From assembly GCA_017472115.1 (NCBI GenBank), contig JAFUQW010000137.1:1-13664 (forward strand): DNA of 13,664 nucleotides. Reading direction: 5' to 3'. A program made the translations under genes and the position numbers. Origin of the DNA: Bacteroidales bacterium. Lineage in GTDB: Bacteria; Bacteroidota; Bacteroidia; Bacteroidales; UBA932. The notes under the pieces are model-generated. The model did not search any database. It was given only the letters and a program-made list of their open reading frames with translations, and had not been told where the DNA came from. This document shows positions 7,701 to 13,664 of the stretch, piece after piece (positions within the stretch are counted from its first letter, which is position 1; every line of letters starts with the position of its first letter).

Positions 7701-8285
7701 ATGTATCACGGAACCATCATTGAAATAGACGACTGCCTCGTGTCAGAAGAGATTCTGACGGAGTATTTTGCCTGTGATTACGAGAAATGCAAGGGCTGTT
7801 GCTGTGTCATAGGCGACAGCGGGGCGCCGATGGAGGAATCCGAACCGGAAGCCATCGAGAAGAATTATCCGATATTTTCTCCGATAATGACTGAAGAAGG
7901 CCGCAAGGCCGTGGCTGATAAGGGCTTCTTCGAAATCGATATGGACGGGGACATGGTGACTCCTCTTGTTCCGGGCAGCGATGAATGTGCTTATACGATC
8001 TTCGACGAGGAGGGCAACTGCTTCTGCTCGATGGAACGCTGCTGGTTTCAGGGGAAAGGAGACTTCCGCAAGCCGATTTCATGCTGGCTCTATCCGATAA
8101 GGATCACCACTCTGCGAAACGGCATGCGAGCCCTCAACCTCCACCGCTGGCACATATGTCAGGACGCTTTCGCCAAAGGAAAAAAAGAAAATATCCGCGT
8201 ATATGAATTTTTGCGCGAACCTATAGAACGATATTTCGGAGAGGATTTCTACGCGGCCTTGTCAGAGGCTGCCAAGATGCTTTGA
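7701..8285 (+). CDS. DUF3109 cysteine-cluster protein
   Basis: The 194-residue product matches the DUF3109 family, related to YkgJ-type zinc/iron-chelating proteins. From this start, the first cluster is Cys25, Cys30, Cys33, Cys34 and Cys35 in CDYEKCKGCCCVIGDSGAP. It is followed by GDMVTPLV, a second cluster in CAYTIFDEEGNCFCSMERC, then KPISCWLYPIRIT and HRWHICQDAF, all family hallmarks. The cysteines probably bind metal or an iron-sulfur cluster; the biological role is unknown. ATG 7701 is preferred because GAGGA lies six bases upstream of it; an in-frame ATG at 7695 would add two residues but sits directly against that site. No signal peptide is seen, so the protein is cytoplasmic. The gene lies 41 bp after the M16-like gene with no terminator between, so the two may be cotranscribed. 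Its last 24 bp overlap the end of the next, opposing gene. Confidence 0.88.
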   Translation: MYHGTIIEIDDCLVSEEILTEYFACDYEKCKGCCCVIGDSGAPMEESEPEAIEKNYPIFSPIMTEEGRKAVADKGFFEIDMDGDMVTPLVPGSDECAYTIFDEEGNCFCSMERCWFQGKGDFRKPISCWLYPIRITTLRNGMRALNLHRWHICQDAFAKGKKENIRVYEFLREPIERYFGEDFYAALSEAAKML

Positions 8286-8735
8286 GAAACGATGCTCGAG
8301 TGCGGCAGCTATGTGCAGGGCATCCTTTCTCAGACCTTCAAGAACATACTTGTCTCCGCATCTTGTGAGGGTGAGCCTGTCTTCGCACATCTTTGTCAGT
8401 CTTGCCATCTTGTTGCGGAGTCTGAATGTCATGACTCCCTCGCTTTCGGACTCTAATTCATATCTGCGTTCTGCGAAGAATTCCATAAGGTCGTCGCGGA
8501 TGTCCTTCATGTCGCTGTCGATGGCTGCATCTCTTCTGATGAATGCCAGCTTGGGATAGAACGCCGCAACGCATGCGAAGAATACGGCTATCTTCCAGAT
8601 CGCCCGGTATCCTCCTTCGAAGATGGAGTCGATGTCACCTTCAACGGCTCCGGTAAGAACAAGGATAATGACGATGGCGGTCGTCAGGAAAGCGAAATAA
8701 AAAAAGTATTTTACAGATCTGATGAAATACTTCAT
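8262..8735 (-). CDS. Small inner-membrane protein, uncharacterised Bacteroidota family
   Basis: From ATG 8735 the product is 157 residues. It has two hydrophobic helices, about residues 10-29 (YFFYFAFLTTAIVIILVLTG) and 45-66 (AIWKIAVFFACVAAFYPKLAFI), then a soluble C-terminal domain of about 90 residues including MTFRLRNKMARLTKMCEDRLTLT and YVLEGLRKDALHIAAALEHRF. From memory, related Bacteroidota proteins begin MKYFI(R/K)SVKYF and share this layout; no function is known to me. In-frame ATGs at 8771 and 8858 would lengthen it. I prefer 8735 because of that family start and because a -7-like box on this strand at 8792-8785 would start transcription only a few bases before 8771 and downstream of 8858. 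The 3' end overlaps DUF3109 by 24 bp, tail to tail. Confidence 0.75.
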   Translation of the reverse strand: MKYFIRSVKYFFYFAFLTTAIVIILVLTGAVEGDIDSIFEGGYRAIWKIAVFFACVAAFYPKLAFIRRDAAIDSDMKDIRDDLMEFFAERRYELESESEGVMTFRLRNKMARLTKMCEDRLTLTRCGDKYVLEGLRKDALHIAAALEHRFSKHLGSL

Positions 8736-8784
8736 GGCCTCATATTTGTTGTGGCAGGACTCCGGTTTCATGCCAATATCTTCA

Positions 8785-8792
8785 CAAATGTA
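8785..8792 (-). promoter_or_regulatory. Bacteroidota-type -7 box for the two-TM protein gene
   Basis: On the minus strand this reads TACATTTG, an exact TAnnTTTG match. Transcription would begin near 8778, leaving a leader of about 43 bases before ATG 8735. No clear -33 TTTG is seen at the usual distance. Confidence 0.4.
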
Positions 8793-8813
8793 ATAATTAA
8801 TACGATAAATTGC

Positions 8814-8821
8814 TATATTTG
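8814..8821 (+). promoter_or_regulatory. Bacteroidota-type -7 box for the coiled-coil/hemW unit
   Basis: TATATTTG matches TAnnTTTG exactly, 41 bp before ATG 8863. The implied start near 8828 gives a leader of about 35 bases. The -33 region is AT-rich without a clear TTTG. With the minus-strand box 22 bp to its left it forms a compact divergent promoter region. Confidence 0.45.
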
Positions 8822-8862
8822 CATTCTTAAAGGCAATAATCAAATACAAAAATACCAAAATT

Positions 8863-9726
8863 ATGGAAGAGAAGAATTTGAAGAACGTGATGTATATAAT
8901 GATTGCGGTGGCGGTTCTGCTTGCCGGAGCATTGGCTTACATCTGGTATCAGAAATCCATGCTTGTCAATGAGCTTACCCTGGAGAAGGAAGAGCTTACT
9001 GCACAGATGATCGACCTTCAGAATGACTATGCGATGCTGTCGTCTGACTATGATACCATCAATTCACAGCTCGACTCGTCTCGTGAAGAAGTGTCTCAGC
9101 TCATTGAAAGAATCAAGAAGACAGAGGCTACCAACAGAGCCAAGATGCGTCAATATGAGAGAGAGTTGGGTACATTGAGAAGCATCATGAAGAATTATAT
9201 CGTTCAGATAGACTCCCTCAATACACTCAACAAGAAGCTTACAGCCGACGCTGCGGCAGCCCGCAGGGAGGCAGCCGAGAGCCGCAGGCATAACGAGGAG
9301 CTCCGCAGCACTGTCGAGAGTCTCACAGGACAGGTGGCCGCAGGTTCCGTAATCAAGGCAAGAGGCCTCAGGATGGATGCGTACAATGCTTCGGACAAGA
9401 TTACGGACAGAAGCAGCAGGGTAGTGAGGATGCTTGCCACATTGAGCCTTGTAGAGAACGAGCTTGCTCCTAAGGGTCCGATAAGGATCTATATCAGAGT
9501 AAAGGATCCTGACGGAATTCTTCTTACCAACAGCACTCAGAGGACATTTGAGGTTGACGGCGAGCCGATGATCTGCTCGGCTTCACGTGAGGTTGACTAT
9601 CAGGGCAAGGAAGTGGAACTCAGCATCTATCTCAACGATATTCCTTCTTATGTGAAGGGTATATATACTGTGGAGGCCTACACGGAGCAGGGTAAGCTCG
9701 GTGAGACGGAAATCATGCTTCGCTAA
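8863..9726 (+). CDS. Membrane-anchored coiled-coil protein, uncharacterised
   Basis: The 287-residue product has one N-terminal membrane helix (about residues 9-28, VMYIMIAVAVLLAGALAYIW) with no cleavage or lipobox motif. A long heptad-rich region from about 33 to 157 (ELTLEKEELTAQMIDLQNDY, then SLNTLNKKLTADAAAARREA) is a coiled coil. The C-terminal 115 residues look beta-rich (GPIRIYIRVKDPDGILLTNS, VDYQGKEVELSIYLNDI, GIYTVEAYTEQGKLGETEI), like a small Ig-type fold. Topology is probably N-in with the coil and beta domain in the periplasm. Bacteroidota carry similar anchored coiled-coil proteins; no function is known to me. It heads a rightward run, and hemW starts four bases after its stop, in the same frame, so co-expression with hemW is very likely. 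Confidence 0.8.
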   Translation: MEEKNLKNVMYIMIAVAVLLAGALAYIWYQKSMLVNELTLEKEELTAQMIDLQNDYAMLSSDYDTINSQLDSSREEVSQLIERIKKTEATNRAKMRQYERELGTLRSIMKNYIVQIDSLNTLNKKLTADAAAARREAAESRRHNEELRSTVESLTGQVAAGSVIKARGLRMDAYNASDKITDRSSRVVRMLATLSLVENELAPKGPIRIYIRVKDPDGILLTNSTQRTFEVDGEPMICSASREVDYQGKEVELSIYLNDIPSYVKGIYTVEAYTEQGKLGETEIMLR

Positions 9727-9729
9727 GCT

Positions 9730-10857
9730 GTGATATATATCCATATACCTTTCTGCAGAAGTTTCTGTACCTATTGCGACTTTTATTCCGAAGTCGCGGC
9801 AGAAGCGTTATGGAAGGAGTATTCCAAAGCACTTTGTCTTGAAATCAGGTCCCGCAGGACGGAAATCACTGATGAAGTAAATACATTATATATAGGAGGC
9901 GGCACCCCATCGGTGCTGCCCCTTTCTGTTTTTTCGGAGCTGCTGGATACACTCGGGGACTGCGGACATGGAGGACCTTATGATGAATTTACCGTTGAGG
10001 TGAATCCGGATGATATTGTCGGCAAAGGTCCTGCCTATGTCGAGGGACTTCTCGGACTTGGAGTCACACGTGTAAGTATGGGAGTGCAGTCTTTCAATGA
10101 CGGGATTCTTCGCTGGATGAACAGAAGGCATGATGCTGCTTCTGCGAGAAAGGCATATGCCATACTTGAAGAGGCCGGTGTGCCTGACATAAGCATCGAT
10201 CTCATATTCGGACTGCCTCAGCTTTCCGACGACATGTGGCAGGACACACTTTCAAGTGCCTTGGATATTTCTTCCCGAGGGAATCAGCCCCGGCACATAT
10301 CGTCGTATCAGCTTTCCGTCGAGCCGGGAAGCGCGCTTGCATGCATGGCTGAAAAGGGGGTCTGGGCAGAGGCCTCACAGGAACAATGCGCCCGTCAGTA
10401 TGCGGTGCTGTGCGAAAGACTTGCGGAAGCTGGTTACCATCATTATGAAATATCCAATTTCGCGCTGCCGGGCCATGAGGCCATGCACAACTCTGCTTAT
10501 TGGCGTCATGTCCCTTATGCCGGATTCGGTCCGGGAGCACATAGCTTTGCCGGTGGCAGACGCCAGTGGAATTTGTCTGACCTGCAGGCATATCTGAAGG
10601 CTGCATCCGTGAAAGATTTCAGCAGGATAACCGAGTACGAAACTCTCTCTTCAGAACAGAGGGTACTTGAGCAGATAATGCTTTCTCTCCGCACATCTTC
10701 AGGTATCCCGTACGATACCCTCAAGGGCCAATGCCCGCAGGCGAGCCTTTCGAAGGCTTTCTCATCCGGAAATCTGATTCTCCTGCCTTCAGGCAATGTC
10801 CGGATTCCCGAAGACCGTTTCTTCGTATCCGATTCCATAATTTCCGGTATAGTTTGA
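9730..10857 (+). CDS. hemW: Radical SAM heme chaperone HemW
   Basis: HemW binds heme and an iron-sulfur cluster and is thought to deliver heme to membrane cytochromes; it is often misnamed coproporphyrinogen III oxidase. The 375-residue product opens with MIYIHIPFCRSFCTYCDFYS, whose Cys9, Cys13 and Cys16 form the radical SAM CxxxCxxC motif. GGGTPS (56-61), TVEVNPDD, RVSMGVQSF, DLIFGLP, HHYEISNFALPG and YAGFGPGAHSF follow in HemW order. YEISNFALPG and the length near 375 fit HemW better than HemN (about 450). The start must be GTG 9730, since an in-frame TAA stands two codons upstream and no other start codon lies near the conserved N-terminus. That TAA is the stop of the preceding coiled-coil gene, so the pair is tightly coupled. 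The C-terminal 80 residues match the HemN C-terminal region. Confidence 0.93.
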   Translation: MIYIHIPFCRSFCTYCDFYSEVAAEALWKEYSKALCLEIRSRRTEITDEVNTLYIGGGTPSVLPLSVFSELLDTLGDCGHGGPYDEFTVEVNPDDIVGKGPAYVEGLLGLGVTRVSMGVQSFNDGILRWMNRRHDAASARKAYAILEEAGVPDISIDLIFGLPQLSDDMWQDTLSSALDISSRGNQPRHISSYQLSVEPGSALACMAEKGVWAEASQEQCARQYAVLCERLAEAGYHHYEISNFALPGHEAMHNSAYWRHVPYAGFGPGAHSFAGGRRQWNLSDLQAYLKAASVKDFSRITEYETLSSEQRVLEQIMLSLRTSSGIPYDTLKGQCPQASLSKAFSSGNLILLPSGNVRIPEDRFFVSDSIISGIV

Positions 10858-10904
10858 GTTTCTCGTTTTAAATCATTAAATTGCATCCTCTTAAAAGATG
10901 CATC

Positions 10905-12728
10905 ATGAAGAATATCTATGCGGAAAGGATTGAGGCTCTGAGGAACCTCATGTCTCGGAATGGCTGGGAGGCCGTGATAGTAAGCGGATCGGATCCTCAC
11001 AGCAGTGAATATCCTGCGTTGCGCTGGCAGCAGGTCAGATGGCTGACAGGATTCACCGGCGAGGCCGGGGATGTGGTGATTACAATGGATCACGCAGGTC
11101 TCTGGACAGATTCACGTTATTTCATCCAGGCGGTCAGGCAGCTCGAAGGTACCGGTGTCGTACTGCACAAGACCCGTCAGCCCGATTCCGTCAATATTCC
11201 CGAATGGCTTGCTTCGCAGGGAGTTTCAAAGGTCGCTTTTGACGGCTTGTGTCTGAATGTCAGTGCGGTGGAAAATCTCGTGGCGGTCTTGTCCGTGAAT
11301 GATGAGGCCGTAATTATCGATGAGCCTGATATGCTGAATGCCCTGTGGAAGGACAGACCTGCGGCTCCGGTGTCTCCAGTCGCAACTATGGATGTGGGAT
11401 GTTTCGGAGGCGTGTCCCGTGCCGAAAAGCTGAGCTGGCTTAGGAAACAGATGCTTCTCAAAGGTGTTGACCGCGTGCTCCTGACAGCTCTTGATGAGAT
11501 AGCATGGCTGTTGAATGTACGTGGTAATGATATTGAGTATAATCCGGTCGTAATATCGTACCTTCTTGTGAGTCAGGATAATGTGAAGTGGTTTGTACGT
11601 AAGCCGGATGCCGGGGAGCCGGATCCCGATACAGTTGACAGTTACGCGGAGATAGAGATGGACGGGGTCGGAATCGAAGATTATGATGCAGTGTTTTTCG
11701 GCCTTTCTGATTTCTCGGAAGATGAAGGGCAGCCTTCGCTTTTTGTCGATCCTTCGACCTTGAATCATAGCCTTCATACTTATATCAAGGATACCTATCC
11801 TGCTGAAAGTCTCGTATGCGGGACATCACCAGTCGTGCTTGAGAAAGCTGTCAAGGTTGAATCCGAGATTGAAAATCTGAGGCAGACCCATATAGACGAC
11901 GGTCTTGCCGTCACAACTTTCCTTCATTGGCTCGAAACAGAGGTCACTTCCGGCCGTGAAGTCACCGAATGGGAAGCATCGGAGTACCTTACATCCTGTC
12001 GTGCAGCAATTCCGGGGTATCGGGGCAACAGTTTCGAAAATATATCCGCGTATGGTCCCGGGGCAGCTCTTCCGCACTATTCCACTCCACGTGAGGGGTC
12101 AGCCGTAATCCGTCCGGTGGGATTATATCTTGTGGATTCCGGCGGGCATTATCTTACAGGTACAACCGACATCACGAGAACTGTCCCGATGGGAGAGACC
12201 ACGGAGCTTGAGAAGGAAGATTACACCCTTGTGCTCAAGGGAATGATCGCATTGTCGATGGCGGTATTCCCGAGAGGAACCGCAGGTTGTCAGCTTGACG
12301 TCCTAGCCAGAATGCCTTTGTGGAAGGCCCGCCGCAATTTCGGTCATGGCACCGGACACGGCATAGGATACTGGCTCTGTGTGCATGAGGGCCCTCAGGA
12401 CATCCGGCAGAATTTCAATTCACAACCTCTGCTCCCTGGTATGATTACGTCAAACGAACCCGGACTCTATCGCGAAGGCATGCATGGAATACGTCATGAG
12501 AACATCATCCTCTGCAAGGAGGCAGGATCGTCGCAGTTCGGTGATTTCCTCGAATTCGAGACCCTGACCTGCTGTCATATAGACACTTCTGCCGTGATCA
12601 GGGATCTTCTTGATGCAGAAGAACTGAACTGGCTCAATGCCTACAATGAGCGCGTTTACCGCACACTCTCGCCTCTTCTTCCGCCTGAGACAGCTGCATG
12701 GCTAAGATACAAGACCATGCCATTGTAG
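10905..12728 (+). CDS. Xaa-Pro aminopeptidase (aminopeptidase P, M24B), three-domain type
   Basis: This metallopeptidase removes an N-terminal residue preceding proline, in the cytoplasm. From ATG 10905 the product is 607 residues, close to the three-domain eukaryotic-type enzyme (about 620) and longer than E. coli PepP (440). N-terminal creatinase-like domain: GSDPHSSEYPALRWQQVRWLTGFTGEAG and LWTDSRYFIQA. Second domain: LLTALDEIAWLLNVRGNDIEYNPVV. Catalytic pita-bread domain: the metal ligands appear intact as Asp411 and Asp422 (DSGGHYLTGTTDITRT), His485 (FGHGTGHGIGYWL), Glu518 (SNEPGLY) and Glu552 (EFETLT). A C-terminal extension ends in WLRYKTMPL, as in this subfamily. An upstream in-frame TTG at 10881 is rejected because family members begin close to the ATG. 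It lies 47 bp after hemW on the same strand and is followed by a strong terminator. Confidence 0.92.
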   Translation: MKNIYAERIEALRNLMSRNGWEAVIVSGSDPHSSEYPALRWQQVRWLTGFTGEAGDVVITMDHAGLWTDSRYFIQAVRQLEGTGVVLHKTRQPDSVNIPEWLASQGVSKVAFDGLCLNVSAVENLVAVLSVNDEAVIIDEPDMLNALWKDRPAAPVSPVATMDVGCFGGVSRAEKLSWLRKQMLLKGVDRVLLTALDEIAWLLNVRGNDIEYNPVVISYLLVSQDNVKWFVRKPDAGEPDPDTVDSYAEIEMDGVGIEDYDAVFFGLSDFSEDEGQPSLFVDPSTLNHSLHTYIKDTYPAESLVCGTSPVVLEKAVKVESEIENLRQTHIDDGLAVTTFLHWLETEVTSGREVTEWEASEYLTSCRAAIPGYRGNSFENISAYGPGAALPHYSTPREGSAVIRPVGLYLVDSGGHYLTGTTDITRTVPMGETTELEKEDYTLVLKGMIALSMAVFPRGTAGCQLDVLARMPLWKARRNFGHGTGHGIGYWLCVHEGPQDIRQNFNSQPLLPGMITSNEPGLYREGMHGIRHENIILCKEAGSSQFGDFLEFETLTCCHIDTSAVIRDLLDAEELNWLNAYNERVYRTLSPLLPPETAAWLRYKTMPL

Positions 12729-12768
12729 CATGTCAGGACAGGTGCAGCGTCTATAATATGTAACAGAA

Positions 12769-12801
12769 AAACGAGGCTGACCCAAAAGGTCAGCCTCGTT
12801 T
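12769..12801. terminator. Bidirectional rho-independent terminator
   Basis: A perfect 14-bp stem (12769-12782 pairs with 12788-12801; core CGAGGCTGACC/GGTCAGCCTCG) encloses the loop CAAAA. On the minus strand the stem runs into TTTTT, on the plus strand into TTTGTATATATAT, so it can stop sdhC (ending 18 bp to its right) and the aminopeptidase (ending 40 bp to its left). Confidence 0.88.
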
Positions 12802-12818
12802 GTATATATATCTGTTTC

Positions 12819-13547
12819 TTAGAGAAGAACGCTGCCAGGGATGATGCCGTTTGCAACGAGACATGCAACGATTGCAGTTACTGAAAGAAGAACTACAAGA
12901 AGAGTTGCAAGAGCCTTTCCGAGGCACTCGAGTCTCTTCTCCCATATCTTGTTGCTCCATCCGATTGTCTGAAGTGCGCTCCAGAATCCGTGTGTAAGGT
13001 GGAACCAGAGAGCTACGAACCATACGATGTAGATGGCTACCATCCACCAATCCTTGAATGTGAGCTCCATAAGTGCGTAAACTGACTCAGGTGCCACGTG
13101 CTCACCCTTGAACCACTCCACATACTGCATCTCGGCCCAGAAATGAGACATATGGAAAGCGATGAATCCGAGAACGATGACTCCGAGGACGAGCATGTTC
13201 TTTGAAGCCCAAGACTCGGTCTTTGCCTTGCTTGCAACCTCATAACGCTTGTAACCGCCGCGTGCCTTCATGTTGCCGTAAGTAAGGTAGCATGCCCATG
13301 CGATGTGGATTACGAAACCGAGGGCGAGGACAGGAACCATGATGTCGATTACAGGAGTTGCCATGAACCAGCATCCGCTTGCATACCATCCTTCACCGGC
13401 AGGTGCACCCCATGTGTTGTTGCCGATCACGTCAATCACTGCAAAGAAGTTGATTGTTGTGTGAAGAAGAAGGAAAAGGATCAGGAAAAGGCCGCTTATG
13501 CTCATGATAAGCTTTTTGCCGATTGAAGATGTGAAAATGTTAGCCAT
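12819..13547 (-). CDS. sdhC: Succinate dehydrogenase/fumarate reductase cytochrome b subunit (b558 family)
   Basis: This is the membrane anchor of complex II. It carries heme b and passes electrons between the quinone pool and the SdhA/SdhB catalytic pair. The 242-residue product has five predicted membrane helices, about 13-32, 65-90, 116-137, 168-188 and 208-233. Histidines sit where a di-heme type B subunit such as Wolinella FrdC has its ligands: His29 (LLLHTT), His81 (FVIHIAW), His132 or 135 (AFHMSHFW) and His183 or 186 (WFHLTHGFW). Length and MANIFTSSIGKKLIMSISG fit the Bacteroidota family, which may work as fumarate reductase in anaerobes. Codon use is strongly biased, like the TPR gene, suggesting high expression. 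sdhA and sdhB usually follow directly, but here a terminator and an opposing gene follow, so the gene is monocistronic. Start is ATG 13547. Confidence 0.92.
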   Translation of the reverse strand: MANIFTSSIGKKLIMSISGLFLILFLLLHTTINFFAVIDVIGNNTWGAPAGEGWYASGCWFMATPVIDIMVPVLALGFVIHIAWACYLTYGNMKARGGYKRYEVASKAKTESWASKNMLVLGVIVLGFIAFHMSHFWAEMQYVEWFKGEHVAPESVYALMELTFKDWWMVAIYIVWFVALWFHLTHGFWSALQTIGWSNKIWEKRLECLGKALATLLVVLLSVTAIVACLVANGIIPGSVLL

Positions 13548-13597
13548 ATCTTTTTTACAATAGTTAATATTCAGTCAGAAATTGCTGTTACGTCATG

Positions 13598-13605
13598 CAA
13601 AGATA
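13598..13605 (-). promoter_or_regulatory. Bacteroidota-type -7 box for sdhC
   Basis: On the minus strand this reads TATCTTTG, an exact TAnnTTTG match. Transcription would begin near 13591, giving a leader of about 44 bases. No exact -33 TTTG lies at the usual spacing. It supports sdhC being transcribed from its own promoter; the remaining bases to the window end (13606-13664) are AT-rich and show no gene. Confidence 0.45.
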
Positions 13606-13664
13606 TATTCTTTCTTGCAAGTTTCATAATAATTCGATACTTTTGTTTGTCAGAATTATTGAAA

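Noticed and set aside
8736..8858. Longer start (ATG 8858 or 8771) for the two-TM protein
   Set aside because: The added residues are encoded in the AT-rich divergent promoter region, and the conserved-looking start is MKYFIRSVKYF at 8735.
10881..10904. TTG start for the aminopeptidase, with a GCATC/GATGC inverted repeat (10883-10901)
   Set aside because: The ATG at 10905 gives the usual family N-terminus. The 5-bp stem with a 9-base loop is too weak to call a regulatory hairpin.
10515..11093. 192-codon minus-strand open frame spanning the hemW-aminopeptidase junction
   Set aside because: It is antisense to two well-supported genes, its translation resembles no known domain, and it spans an intergenic gap in a way expected of a shadow frame.
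1..13664. CRISPR arrays, tRNA or rRNA genes, insertion sequences and phage genes
   Set aside because: I saw no regularly spaced repeats, no cloverleaf-like sequence, no transposase or integrase motifs and no target-site duplications by reading both strands; a tRNA or Rfam scan was not possible here.

Overview
The window looks like ordinary chromosome from a member of the Bacteroidota, most likely order Bacteroidales, with GC content near 50% by eye. The evidence is a b558-type succinate dehydrogenase/fumarate reductase cytochrome subunit, a DUF3109 protein, lipoprotein and coiled-coil families typical of that phylum, weak Shine-Dalgarno sites, and several matches to the Bacteroidota -7 promoter box TAnnTTTG in the right places. 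I see no phage, insertion sequence, CRISPR array, tRNA or rRNA. Genus cannot be fixed from this sequence alone.

Layout, left to right. (1) The 3' part of prmC (release-factor glutamine methyltransferase, +) runs off the left edge. (2) A 282-bp gap follows, the longest gene-free stretch. It holds a long imperfect hairpin, a rho-independent terminator and a perfect 19-bp palindrome. (3) An uncharacterised lipoprotein gene (+) meets tail to tail, with an 11-bp overlap, a leftward two-gene unit: an exported TPR protein followed 3 bp later by a U32-family RlhA-like enzyme. (4) A 98-bp divergent promoter region separates that unit from a rightward pair: an exported M16-type protein that has lost its catalytic region, and a cysteine-rich DUF3109 protein. 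(5) A small two-TM protein (-) overlaps the end of DUF3109. A second divergent promoter region leads into a rightward run: membrane-anchored coiled-coil protein, hemW (heme chaperone, GTG start) and a three-domain Xaa-Pro aminopeptidase. (6) A strong bidirectional terminator separates this run from a leftward sdhC/frdC gene with its own promoter.

Most products are housekeeping: translation termination, rRNA modification, heme handling, peptide turnover and anaerobic respiration. Two of them, HemW and the di-heme cytochrome b, belong to heme biology, but they lie in separate, opposed transcription units. The features most worth a second look are the catalytically dead but intact M16 homologue, the sdhC gene with no sdhA or sdhB beside it, the stack of dyad symmetries upstream of the lipoprotein gene, and the tight TPR-U32 pairing. 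I found no clear sign of a wholly new multi-gene system.
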